DNA from: RGIG5612 sp963589005
GTDB taxonomy: Bacteria; Bacillota; Clostridia; Lachnospirales; Lachnospiraceae
Length of the DNA stretch: 64,000 nt
Direction: 5' to 3'
NCBI GenBank assembly: GCA_963589005.1
Contig: CAVAJR010000002.1
Coordinates: forward strand, 58,069-122,068
Shown piece after piece: positions 42,111-50,942 of this stretch (the stretch's first letter is position 1; each line of letters starts with the position of its first letter). The position numbers and the translations under genes were made by a program. The notes under the pieces are model-generated. The model searched no databases, had not been told where the DNA came from, and saw nothing but the letters and a program-made list of their open reading frames with translations.

Positions 42111-43427
42111 TCAGGAATTTGCCTTATCCCAGAGCTTCTCGCCTCTTACTAATATAGCTACATAACGGTAGTTGTAGTCTCGCGGATACTCTATACAAGT
42201 CGAAAGAAGCACAACATGTGAATGTTCTGTAATCTTGACAGGTATGTCAATCTCATAATCTGTCAATTCCTTAGCCTCAGCCATAAACTCAAGAAATTCT
42301 TCATCTGTCATCTCATTGTAGTTAAAAACGAAGCTGTCTATAGGAACCTGGGCTGCTGCATAGACATAGTATACATATCCTCTGTCTCCTACAAATATCT
42401 GAAATTCCGGATGCTCCTTATAATATTCCTCGTCTTTATACTTAGTCAGTGTTCCGAACATTGATCCATCATCCATGTTATGTCCATAGATGATTGAATA
42501 TCTGCTGTTAAGTCCATCTTCAAATGCATAATCCACGAATAACGAACCTGCCACATTATATTCGCCATTCATCAGATGTCTCAGGTATTTGTCATTGTCT
42601 TCTGCCTGGAGTATAGGATATGAAACAACTGTATCATCCTGATAAATATATCCTACGCCATCTTCGCATAGTTTAAGAAGTGCCTTGAAATTAAAATTAA
42701 TGGATTTATAGTGAATCTTATTATAATCAAGGATTGAATTATTTCTATTCTCCGGAATATTCGTTATCTTAAAATTCTTTGTTGATTGTGAGGAGGCTGC
42801 ATCCTTATCAGCATCCTCGCTGTCACTTTGCTGCCGGCTGTCAGTGCCTTCCGTTGCTGCTTCAGCTGTCTCCTTGTCTGCGGCATTTTCTGAAATGTCT
42901 GTTTCAGCGTCACCCGCTTTTGTACTACCTTCCGCATCTGCACCGGTATTGACACCTGCATTGGCATCATCATCTGTATCAGCGCCAGCCGTTTCAGCGG
43001 CAATTGCTGAACTCTCTTCATTATCTGCATTGCCTGTGCCGATATTATCTGCTGTGTCCACACCAACTGTATTTTGTTCAGTTTCGGTGGCGTCCTCTAC
43101 GTCAGCACTTTCTTTATCATCCTTCGCTGCTGTATCATCAGCGGCAGTATCATCAGCGCCTTTGCTGCCTGGCTCCTCAACATCTGCATCATCATCTGAA
43201 TCGTCTGTCGGAGCCGTCAGAAGATCTGCAACATTACTATAATAATCGGCTGTGTCATCATAGGATTTCTTAATGCTTATAAGCTTATAAGCTGAAAATC
43301 CGAGCACACATACCGCAACTGCCATTATGACTATCAAGAGTGCCTTGATACCCTTAGAGCTTTTCTTTTTCTGATTCGTTTTGTCTTCCTTCATAGTAAT
43401 TTTAACATTGCCGCCATCAGACGGCAT
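42111..43427 (-). CDS. Class B sortase with long acidic linker
   Basis: 438 residues. A basic N-terminus and one membrane helix (about 28-50) lead into a linker of about 140 residues (75-215) almost only of D, E, A, T, S, G. The C-terminal 200 residues are a sortase: VVSYPILQAEDNDKYLRHLM, GSLFVDY, SIIYGHNMDDGSMFG with the catalytic His (about 316), LLSTCIEYP with the Cys (about 411), and NYRYVAIL with the Arg (about 421), typical of class B. Sortases attach surface proteins to peptidoglycan. No protein with a sorting signal is in this window, so the substrates are elsewhere. GGGAGGAGG touches the first ATG; an ATG 11 codons later is possible. Confidence 0.87.
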   Translation of the reverse strand: MPSDGGNVKITMKEDKTNQKKKSSKGIKALLIVIMAVAVCVLGFSAYKLISIKKSYDDTADYYSNVADLLTAPTDDSDDDADVEEPGSKGADDTAADDTAAKDDKESADVEDATETEQNTVGVDTADNIGTGNADNEESSAIAAETAGADTDDDANAGVNTGADAEGSTKAGDAETDISENAADKETAEAATEGTDSRQQSDSEDADKDAASSQSTKNFKITNIPENRNNSILDYNKIHYKSINFNFKALLKLCEDGVGYIYQDDTVVSYPILQAEDNDKYLRHLMNGEYNVAGSLFVDYAFEDGLNSRYSIIYGHNMDDGSMFGTLTKYKDEEYYKEHPEFQIFVGDRGYVYYVYAAAQVPIDSFVFNYNEMTDEEFLEFMAEAKELTDYEIDIPVKITEHSHVVLLSTCIEYPRDYNYRYVAILVRGEKLWDKANS

Positions 43428-43472
43428 CCTCCTCCCATTTGAAAATGCACATGTCAGGCCACCGGTCTTATC

Positions 43473-45074
43473 CTATCTCGGGATCCACTGACCCAAATCC
43501 ACAATATCATCACATACTCTGGCCACAACTGCTCTGTCATGCGAAATAAACAGCATGGACAGATTAAGTTCCTTCTGAAGTTGGAGCAAAAGCTTTAATA
43601 TCTGATCCTGAATGGTTACATCCAATGCCGATACCGGTTCATCTGCTATAACAAAGCTGGATCCTGCGATAAGCGCCAATGCAATATTAACCCTTTGTTT
43701 CTGTCCGCCCGAAAGCTCCCGCGGATATCTGTTCAGGAATTCCTCCGGCAGCTCTACTCTTGCCAGCATCTGCCTTGCAATTGCTTTTCTTTCAGCACGT
43801 GATAATCTGGTCTGTGAACCCACTATAGCACACGCATTTGCCCCGTGTCCAGCGGCTTGATCTGAGCCTTGCTGTGCAATATCCGCTTGTCCTTCAAGAA
43901 GCTGCTGTACATGGCTTATTTTTCTTACGCGTGCTATCTGCTCAGGGTCTTTTAGATTTTTAAGCGGCTCCTCTAATATCCATCCTATCTTGCGTCCGGG
44001 ATTAAGAGATGAGGCGCTGTCCTGGAATATCATCTGAGGATTGGATTCCTTCAGGATGATCTCTCCGGTATAGTCCTTATGAAGTCCCAGTATAGCACGG
44101 GATATTGAACTCTTGCCGATGCCGCTCGGCCCTACCAGCCCGGTGATCTCACCTCTCTTTACCGTAAGGTTCATATTCCTGCAAATGTATTTGCGGCCCG
44201 GCTTCTGACCCAACTTATTGGATTTCAGATTATAATATAATGTAAGATCCCGAACCGTAAGTATGTCATCCTGCGCTGCGCTCTTTCTCTCTTTTATCTC
44301 CTCTGTAAATGCATTTACCAGACTCTTGGTATAGTCATTCTGCGGAGCCTCAAATATCTGCTCGACATCCCCTTTCTCTACGATCTCGCCTTTATACATT
44401 ACCAGGGTCCTGCGGCACAGCTGTCTTACAACCCTAAGATCATGAGAGATCAATATAATGCCGGTGCCGTAACGTCTGTTGATGGATTTAAGCAGATCCA
44501 ATATCTGATCCTGCACATCAGCATCAAGCGCAGTCGTCGGCTCATCTGCGATCAGCAGATCCGGGTGGTTCATAAGAGCCATGGCTATCATTACCCTCTG
44601 CTGCATACCGCCTGAGAGCTCGTGGGGGTATTTATCATATACCTCCTCAGGATTCTGAAGTTCTACATTGCGAAACATTCGAATCACCTTATCCCTGCGG
44701 ACAGCCTTGCTTAAGGTTTTGTCATGGATCTTAAGGATTTCCTCAACCTGCTTGCCTACCTTAACCAGAGGATTTAGTGATGTCATGGGTTCCTGAAAGA
44801 TAGTAGATATCGCCCTACCCTTGATCTTTCTGATCTCATCAAAGGTCAGCGGCACCAGATCTCTGTCCTTGAAGATAACATTTCCCTCGAACCTGGCAGT
44901 TGACGGAAGCTGCATCATAAGTGCCAGCCCCATGGTGCTCTTACCTGAACCTGACTCGCCTACAATCCCCAGGATGTCTCCCTTCTCCATGCTGAAGGAC
45001 ACACCCTTGAGCGCATATGACACCTTAGTCCTTGTATGATATTCAACTTTAAGATTTTTTACCTCAAGAAGCAT
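43473..45074 (-). CDS. Peptide ABC transporter ATPase, OppD-OppF fused
   Basis: 533 residues with two complete nucleotide-binding domains in one chain. First: GIVGESGSGKST, LSGGMQQRVMIAMAL, LLIADEPTTALD, LISHDL. Second: GLVGPSGIGKSS, LSGGQKQRVNIALAL, FVIADEPVSALD, FISHD. The halves match the OppD and OppF classes. The second half has an insert of about 35 residues before the signature (rich in G, A, Q: ADIAQQGSDQAAGHGANA). The usual C-terminal OppF extension with cysteines is absent. The gene follows the two permease genes in one direction and energises them. The ATG at 45074 has GGAGACAACA upstream; an ATG four codons earlier is possible. Confidence 0.9.
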   Translation of the reverse strand: MLLEVKNLKVEYHTRTKVSYALKGVSFSMEKGDILGIVGESGSGKSTMGLALMMQLPSTARFEGNVIFKDRDLVPLTFDEIRKIKGRAISTIFQEPMTSLNPLVKVGKQVEEILKIHDKTLSKAVRRDKVIRMFRNVELQNPEEVYDKYPHELSGGMQQRVMIAMALMNHPDLLIADEPTTALDADVQDQILDLLKSINRRYGTGIILISHDLRVVRQLCRRTLVMYKGEIVEKGDVEQIFEAPQNDYTKSLVNAFTEEIKERKSAAQDDILTVRDLTLYYNLKSNKLGQKPGRKYICRNMNLTVKRGEITGLVGPSGIGKSSISRAILGLHKDYTGEIILKESNPQMIFQDSASSLNPGRKIGWILEEPLKNLKDPEQIARVRKISHVQQLLEGQADIAQQGSDQAAGHGANACAIVGSQTRLSRAERKAIARQMLARVELPEEFLNRYPRELSGGQKQRVNIALALIAGSSFVIADEPVSALDVTIQDQILKLLLQLQKELNLSMLFISHDRAVVARVCDDIVDLGQWIPR

Positions 45075-45148
45075 TGTTGTCTCCATTGCCGATCTAATGT
45101 TTTAATTGCACTTCTTCAGATTGCTCCCGCAGCCAGATGGCGCAGCGG

Positions 45149-45949
45149 CTATGCATCCGCTTTGCCGATACCATCGCTTATAAGTGCTACACCCAGCACC
45201 AGGATTATGATCGTTATACCCGGAAATATTGCATACCATGGCGCCTGCATCAGGTATCCTCCGGACTCACTGATCATTCGGCCCAGCGACGGATTCGGAG
45301 GCTGCACGCCCAGCCCCAGGAAGCTTAAGCCTGCCTCTGCTATAACTGCATTATTAAATCCCACCGCCGCCGACGCAAGTATGCTCTTATATGCATTTGG
45401 CATTATATGTGCAAATATTATCCTGAACATTCCTGCATTTGACAGCTTTGCGCTTTGAACAAACTGCAGGTTTTTAAGACGCAGCATCTCACTTCTGGAT
45501 ATTCTTGCAAAGCTCGGTATAAATAATATTCCCAACGCCAATATAATATTCATGAGTCCTGAGCCCATGAAGCTGACAAATACAAGCGCCAGCAGGATGG
45601 ATGGAAATGCATTAAGCACATCATTTACCCTCATGACGATCTCATCAAACCATCCCCCTACATATCCTGCCAGAAATCCTATCGTACTTCCCACAACCAT
45701 ACCGAATGCAACAGTAACTGCCGCTACTAAAAATGTAGTTCCGCTGCCTTGCATTACACGGCTGAATATATCTCTTCCGTAATTGTCACAGCCAAATATA
45801 TGTGACCAGGACGGCGCTGCAAACTTAAGTTCCAGACTCATCCCTGTTGTGGAATACGGGGTCCAGAACAATCCGATCAATGTCAGCAGCAGGATTACGC
45901 CTGTTATGACCATGCCTATTATTAAGCTGTGATTTCGGTTTTGTTTCAT
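45149..45949 (-). CDS. Peptide ABC transporter permease, OppC/DppC type
   Basis: 266 residues. One N-terminal helix (LIIGMVITGVILLLTLIGLF), an outside loop ending HIFGCDNYGRDIFSRVMQGS, which is the typical DppC phrase, and five further helices with the coupling motif AEAGLSFLGLGVQPPNPSLG. The ATG at 45949 (MKQNRNHSL) fits the family; a TTG 31 codons earlier would add residues with no membrane or family sign. It is the partner of the OppB-like permease upstream. It likely imports di- or oligopeptides or nickel-type complexes; specificity cannot be told. Confidence 0.9.
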   Translation of the reverse strand: MKQNRNHSLIIGMVITGVILLLTLIGLFWTPYSTTGMSLELKFAAPSWSHIFGCDNYGRDIFSRVMQGSGTTFLVAAVTVAFGMVVGSTIGFLAGYVGGWFDEIVMRVNDVLNAFPSILLALVFVSFMGSGLMNIILALGILFIPSFARISRSEMLRLKNLQFVQSAKLSNAGMFRIIFAHIMPNAYKSILASAAVGFNNAVIAEAGLSFLGLGVQPPNPSLGRMISESGGYLMQAPWYAIFPGITIIILVLGVALISDGIGKADA

Positions 45950-46031
45950 ATACTCTATCTTATAAAATGCTGCCGGCTGCTCCTGTACCGATACGGCATA
46001 TGCGCAATCCTTTGAAGCATTTGCAAACTGC

Positions 46032-46973
46032 TTATATCTCAACCCGCGGATCGATCATCTTATAGATGATATCCACAAGGAAATTGATCACTATTACAAC
46101 CACTGCTATCAGCAGTACCACCGCCTCAACAACGGGATAATCTCTGTTGGATATTGCTGTAATAAGCAGCATTCCTATGCCCTTAACGTCAAAAACCTTC
46201 TCTACAACAATGCTTCCTGCCACAATTTCCGCAATGATAATTCCCAAAAAGGTAATAACAGGCACAAGCGAATTCTTAAGCACATGGGCATAGAATACAC
46301 GATTGCGGGAACACCCCTTAGCATATGCTGTTCTTACATAATCCTTATGAAGTTCACTGCGAATGGACGATACCAGAAACTTAACTGTCATCGCTATCTT
46401 AGGAAGTGATATGGCTATGGCCGGAAATATAAGATAAGCCACGCTCTGCCACAGCCCTTCCGACGGCGGTGTATATTGACCTATTGTAAACCATTTTAAA
46501 ACCAATGAGAAAAAATACGTGAGCAGAACGCCCAAGAAAAATGAAGGCACACCCATTGTGATATGCACGATTGTTGTCATTGCAGCTCTTCCGGCTGCTG
46601 ATCTTCTCTTAGCAGCAAATATTCCGACAGGTATCGAGATTATCACCACCATCAGAAGCGATATTACGGATAAAACCGCACTGGTTGCGATCCTGCCTCC
46701 CAGCAGAGATACAACGGTTGTACCCGTGTATTGATAAGACTCGCCGAAATCTCCTCTAACGGCATCGGCGAGCCATGAAAAATATCTTACTAATACCGGC
46801 TGGTCTAATCCCAGCTGTGCTCTGAGAGCTGCTATCCTCTCCGGCGTTGCATCAGTTCCCAGCTTGGCAATGGATGCATCTGCAGGAAGTACCGAAAATG
46901 CCAGAAAAACTATAATCGATATCAGTAAAAGTGCAATTATTAATGTTAATATTTTCTTTAGTATGTATTTCAC
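46032..46973 (-). CDS. Peptide ABC transporter permease, OppB/DppB type
   Basis: 313 residues with six membrane helices. The start MKYILKKILTLIIALLLISI, LGLDQPVLVRYFSWLADAVR, GDFGESYQY, and FGRTAYAKG-like VRTAYAKGCSRNRVFYAHVL with EIVAGSIVVEKVF are the standard OppB/DppB landmarks. GTG start with AAGGTG 5 bases upstream. It forms the channel with the next gene. The order in this unit is substrate-binding protein, OppB, OppC, fused ATPase, sortase, all read leftwards. Confidence 0.92.
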   Translation of the reverse strand: MKYILKKILTLIIALLLISIIVFLAFSVLPADASIAKLGTDATPERIAALRAQLGLDQPVLVRYFSWLADAVRGDFGESYQYTGTTVVSLLGGRIATSAVLSVISLLMVVIISIPVGIFAAKRRSAAGRAAMTTIVHITMGVPSFFLGVLLTYFFSLVLKWFTIGQYTPPSEGLWQSVAYLIFPAIAISLPKIAMTVKFLVSSIRSELHKDYVRTAYAKGCSRNRVFYAHVLKNSLVPVITFLGIIIAEIVAGSIVVEKVFDVKGIGMLLITAISNRDYPVVEAVVLLIAVVVIVINFLVDIIYKMIDPRVEI

Positions 46974-47065
46974 AACACCTTATATTAAATCCGGTAACTA
47001 AGCCGGATTATACTTGATAACAGCATCTTCACCATACAACATTTGAACCGAGTCTCTAACACGTC

Positions 47066-47116
47066 CCGTGAACCTCGGCGTACAGCCCCTGCTCGAAATC
47101 ACCTACGCTGATGTGG
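47066..47116. repeat. Hairpin repeat, copy E (truncated)
   Basis: CGTGAACCTCGGCGTACAG then CTGCTCGAAATCACCTACGC and TGATG. The left half and core match copies B (inverted) and D, but the right arm is missing. It lies about 85 bases after the stop of the peptide-binding protein gene. Confidence 0.5.
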
Positions 47117-47200
47117 CATAAAAGTCCCGGACAGCGGATGTGCACGTTCATTAGCAACATATCTATATGTTGATCTTTTTATGCACGACTGTTTGTCATA

Positions 47201-48700
47201 TCAATCCTTATATTTAACGATTGACATATCCTGAGCTGAGATAGGATAGAATTCATATCCCTCCAGCTTGTTATTGATCGCAAGCAGATTGGCCGGATCC
47301 TGAACATAAACAGATGCGGCATCATCTGCAAGAATCTGCTGAAGCTGCTTATAATAAACGGCCTTCTGGTCGAGATCTATTTCGGCCATTGCCTGGTTAT
47401 AAACTTCATCAAACTCGGCATTTGAATAATTCGTAAAGTTGTTCGATGCTGTTGAAACATTCTTGGAAAACCATGAATTCGGTGCAAGTGCCCCATCAAC
47501 TGCTACAACTGTTGCTTCATAATTACGATCCACATATACATCTGAGTACCATGTCGTAAATTCAACCAGTTCAATATTGGCTATAATTCCTGCTTCTGCA
47601 AGAGATTCTGCCAAAATCTGCGCTGTTGACTCATGAGGCGCATAGTTGTTAGGAACCGTGATCGTGAATTCAAACCCGTTCGGATATCCTGCTTGCGCAA
47701 GAAGTTCCCTAGCCTTTTCAACATCCCTTGTATAAGTTGACTCGGTATCAGCATTATAATAGAAGGATTCTGCCGGGATCATATTGGTTCCGATTATATG
47801 TGACTTGCCTCCAAATACAAATTCATTTACCAGATCTCTGTCCACAGCATAGTACATAGCCTGTCTTACGAGAACATTGTTGAATGGTTCAATTGCATTA
47901 TTAAGGAACAGTGCCTGTACATAATTAACGCTTCCTTCGAGAATATCGAAATTATCGTTAATGGCTGTTACCTGATCCGCTGTAAGATACTGATAAATAT
48001 CTAATGTTCCTGCATTTAATTCATTAATAGCTGTTGTTGTATCTGTTACAATCTTGAATGTTACTTCATCAAGATATGGACAATTGTCCTTCCAATATCC
48101 CTCGTATTTCTCTACAACAAGGCTCTCACCCGGTGTATAAGAAACATACTTAAAAGGACCTGTTCCGATAGGATTTGCATTAACATCCGTGTCGTTTGCA
48201 GCAGGTATGATTGCACATGTAAGTTCGTAAATGAATTCTGTATTAGGCTCTCTCAGATTGATCTTGACAGTCTGGTCATCAACGATTTCGACGGATTCAA
48301 AATCAGCAAATGATGACTCCTCGCCCTGGATTTCGGCGTAGCGTTCAATTGAATAAACGATATCCTCTGCAGTTACAGCTGTTCCGTCATGGAATGTAAT
48401 GCCGTCTCTGATTGTAAATACAATAGACTGGGCATCTTCTGCCACTTCGTAGCTTTCTGCTACTGCAGGTTCGATATTGCCGGTGGAAGTTGCCTTCACC
48501 AGCCCTTCGAACAAATTAAACAAGACTTCTCGGGTTCCTGCATATACCGCATTGTGCGGGTCAAGACTGTCGATATCCTGTGATATGCCTACAACAACAG
48601 AATTAGAAGCTTCATCATCTGTGCTTGTGCCTCCATAAACAGTGAGTGCAGCCGCTGTGACGATTGCAATTACCAGCCAAAAAGTTACAATTTTTTTCAT
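47201..48700 (-). CDS. Peptide ABC transporter substrate-binding protein
   Basis: 499 residues of SBP family 5 (DppA/OppA). After a hydrophobic signal (KKIVTFWLVIAIVTAAALTV), VVVGISQDIDSLDPHNAVYA, LFEGLVK, the AEDIVYSIERY and GTGPFKYVSYTPGESLV phrases, and ARELLAQAGYPNGFEFTI are family landmarks. In Gram-positive bacteria such proteins are usually lipoproteins; here the expected lipobox Cys is absent (ALTVYGGTSTDD), so it is either released, or held by an uncleaved signal. AGAAGGAAGG precedes the ATG at 48700. It is the first gene of the transporter unit. Confidence 0.9.
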   Translation of the reverse strand: MKKIVTFWLVIAIVTAAALTVYGGTSTDDEASNSVVVGISQDIDSLDPHNAVYAGTREVLFNLFEGLVKATSTGNIEPAVAESYEVAEDAQSIVFTIRDGITFHDGTAVTAEDIVYSIERYAEIQGEESSFADFESVEIVDDQTVKINLREPNTEFIYELTCAIIPAANDTDVNANPIGTGPFKYVSYTPGESLVVEKYEGYWKDNCPYLDEVTFKIVTDTTTAINELNAGTLDIYQYLTADQVTAINDNFDILEGSVNYVQALFLNNAIEPFNNVLVRQAMYYAVDRDLVNEFVFGGKSHIIGTNMIPAESFYYNADTESTYTRDVEKARELLAQAGYPNGFEFTITVPNNYAPHESTAQILAESLAEAGIIANIELVEFTTWYSDVYVDRNYEATVVAVDGALAPNSWFSKNVSTASNNFTNYSNAEFDEVYNQAMAEIDLDQKAVYYKQLQQILADDAASVYVQDPANLLAINNKLEGYEFYPISAQDMSIVKYKD

Positions 48701-48859
48701 AGTAAACCTTCCTTCTGCTTTGCGCATATATTAAATTGTGACTCACGGGATTATATTACAATCATATTCTGTTTACAAGCAATTTATTCCTGGAGTATGC
48801 ATCATTTACTTATGAGGCTTTCATCCGGAAGGAAGTCCTCTATCCTGACATACTGAAAA

Positions 48860-48914
48860 TCAAACAGGCAGCAGACGCCTCCTGATTCATTTATCAAGGT
48901 GCGTCTGCTGCCTG
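48860..48914 (-). terminator. Terminator of the twelve-gene catabolic cluster
   Basis: CAGGCAGCAGACGC (48865-48878) and GCGTCTGCTGCCTG (48901-48914) form a perfect 14-base stem; on the minus strand TTTGATTTT follows. It lies 47 bases after the citE-like stop and closes that transcript. Confidence 0.85.
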
Positions 48915-48960
48915 TCTTTGGAATACAAATTATATTAGGGTATATTTTGAAAGGACAAAA

Positions 48961-49851
48961 TTAGTTCATTTTAGCTTCCTGCGCTTTGATTGCCTCATAC
49001 TTTGCAACAACGTTCTGAGCACTTGTATATACAGGAGTGTCAACCATTGCACCATCCATTGATACAGATGCAAGTCCTTTAGCAAGTCCTTCTTCTTCGA
49101 AGAATTTAATGACCTTCTTAGAATATTCTACTTCTTCTGCTGTTGGTGAATACAGTTCATGAGCAACCTTAATCTGGCTCGGATGAATGATCATTCTTCC
49201 TTCAAATCCCATCTGGCAGCCATCCTTTGTATTCTGGATAAAATCATCCATATTAGAATAATCTGCAAATGGCGCATCAAGTGCAAGGATTCCGGCGCTT
49301 CTTGCTGCAATGCCTACGATTGTACGAGCAACATACTGCTCAGCGGCAAGATTTGTTCTCTTAATTCTCATGTCACAGCAATAGTCAACTGCACCGAAGA
49401 ATGCAGCTACGATTCTGTCGCTTGCATGCACGATCTCATTGGCATTCATAATTCCCTCTGCAGTTTCAAGAAGAATTGCAATCTTAACTGTTCCAGGCTC
49501 AATTCCTCTCTCTTTCTCCAGTCTTGTTAACGCTGCATCCAGTCTCTCAACGTCTGCTTTATTTCTTGTTTTTGGAAGTGTAACGCCATCCAGTCCTGGA
49601 TATACTACTGCCTCAAGATCATCATCTGCAAATTCTGTATGGAATCCATTGATACGTACATATACTGATGCCCCGTTAGTATGAGCATATTCAAGATGCT
49701 CCCTTGCCATTTTACGGGCATTTGCCTTCTCCTGTGGTGGAACTGCATCTTCTACGTCAAATGTGATGTTGTCAGCACCATATTTTGCGCACTTGTCCAT
49801 GAATACCGCATTGTTTGCAGGTACATATAAATTTGTTCTCATTAAAGCCAT
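48961..49851 (-). CDS. citE: Citrate lyase beta subunit-like (CitE/HpcH aldolase family)
   Basis: 296 residues. MRTNLYVPANNAVFMDKCAK, NITFDVEDAVPPQEKANAR, VYVRINGF, VTLPKTR, ILLETAEGI (metal-site Glu), and FFGAVDYCCDMRIKR are the landmarks of the CitE fold. CitE-type enzymes split citryl-ACP, or citramalyl-, malyl- or related CoA esters. There is no acyl carrier (citD) or ligase gene near, so a CoA-ester lyase is at least as likely as true citrate lyase. Good ribosome site (AGGAGG). It is the last gene of the leftward cluster and ends just before a strong terminator. Confidence 0.85.
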   Translation of the reverse strand: MALMRTNLYVPANNAVFMDKCAKYGADNITFDVEDAVPPQEKANARKMAREHLEYAHTNGASVYVRINGFHTEFADDDLEAVVYPGLDGVTLPKTRNKADVERLDAALTRLEKERGIEPGTVKIAILLETAEGIMNANEIVHASDRIVAAFFGAVDYCCDMRIKRTNLAAEQYVARTIVGIAARSAGILALDAPFADYSNMDDFIQNTKDGCQMGFEGRMIIHPSQIKVAHELYSPTAEEVEYSKKVIKFFEEEGLAKGLASVSMDGAMVDTPVYTSAQNVVAKYEAIKAQEAKMN

Positions 49852-49980
49852 GATAAATTTCCTCCTGTATTAAAACTATCGTAATTAGTCAGCGCTCATC
49901 CCCAAAATCGCAGCTGGCAAGCATGCCTCCTGTAAATGCTTCACGCCAACTAAAACTTAAAATCCGGTTATCCGGTATTA

Positions 49981-50939
49981 TTACATTACATTCTGTGGTG
50001 TTCCATCAAGGAACTTAACTACGTTATCAAATACTATATAAGCACGCTTAACCATTGCTTCCTTGGTTGCAAATGCAACATGCGGTGTCAGCAACGTATT
50101 CTTGCAATTTAATAATGGATGATCTGACGGAATAGGCGGCTCCATTTCAAATACATCAATGCATGCACCTGCTATTTTATCCTCGTTTAAGGCATCAGCG
50201 AGAGCCTGGCTGTCAAGTACCGGTCCTCTTGCAAGATTGATCAGAACTGCGCTTTTCTTCATCAATGCGATCTTGTCTGCATTGATCATATGTTTTGTCT
50301 GCGCATTTGAAGGAACATGGAGAGATATAATGTCACATACAGACATAAGCTCATCAAGTGATACGTATTTGATGCCCGTTCCTTCTTTAACTGTTCTGGA
50401 ATAAGCATAAACCTCGCAGCCAAATGCCTGTGCTACCTTAGCAACATTCATTCCTATAGCGCCTGTGCCTACAATACCGAACTTCTTGCCTTCAAGTTCA
50501 AATCCAACCAGTCCGTCTTTTGTCTTGCCATTTCTTACAGCCTCGTCACATTTGCTGATATATCTGTACAGGCTGATAAGCATACCGAAAACAAGATCAG
50601 TTACTGCTGCATTAGAATATCCTGAGCAGTTGCAGATCATTATTCCCTGCTCTTTGCACGCATCTGCTGCCACATGATCAATTCCGGTAAATGCAACTGA
50701 TAACAACTTGCATTTCTCGAAGCCCTTAATTACGTCTGCGTTTAAAGGAAGATTAGCCTCAACTATGATATCAGCATCCTTGCCTCTATTTATCAGCTCT
50801 GTTGTGTCGGTTACTCTTGTATNNNNNNNNNNCTTGTATCGTAATAAACGACCTCAACTCTGTCTCCCATTACCTCCTTGGCTATGCCAAGAAGTTTTTC
50901 TTTTTCTACGCCCAACGGCTCGATTATTACTAATTTCAT
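49981..50939 (-). CDS. D-2-hydroxyacid dehydrogenase (interrupted by a false 10-N gap)
   Basis: When the 10 N and one copy of a 7-base duplicate are removed, the frame is continuous from MKLVIIEPLGVEKE at 50939 to the stop at 49981, giving 313 residues, a normal length. GIVGTGAIGMNVAKVAQAFG is the NAD site, LINLARGPV has the catalytic Arg, DVFEMEPPIP the Glu, and TPHVAFATKEA the His. The family reduces 2-oxo acids to D-2-hydroxy acids, or the reverse. The start is 3 bases after the citF-like stop, so it is coupled to it. It differs from the second enzyme of this family at 54073 in the substrate loop, so the two should not be redundant. Confidence 0.88.
50823..50832. other. Assembly gap (10 N)
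   Basis: Ten N bases stand between two copies of CTTGTAT (50816-50822 and 50833-50839). The flanks overlap, which suggests that nothing is missing and two contigs were joined without merging their overlap. Confidence 0.9.
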
Positions 50940-50942
50940 TTT

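Noticed and set aside
42844..43242. A serine/alanine-rich open frame opposite the sortase linker
   Set aside because: It is the complement of a low-complexity Asp/Ala region; such regions make long false frames.
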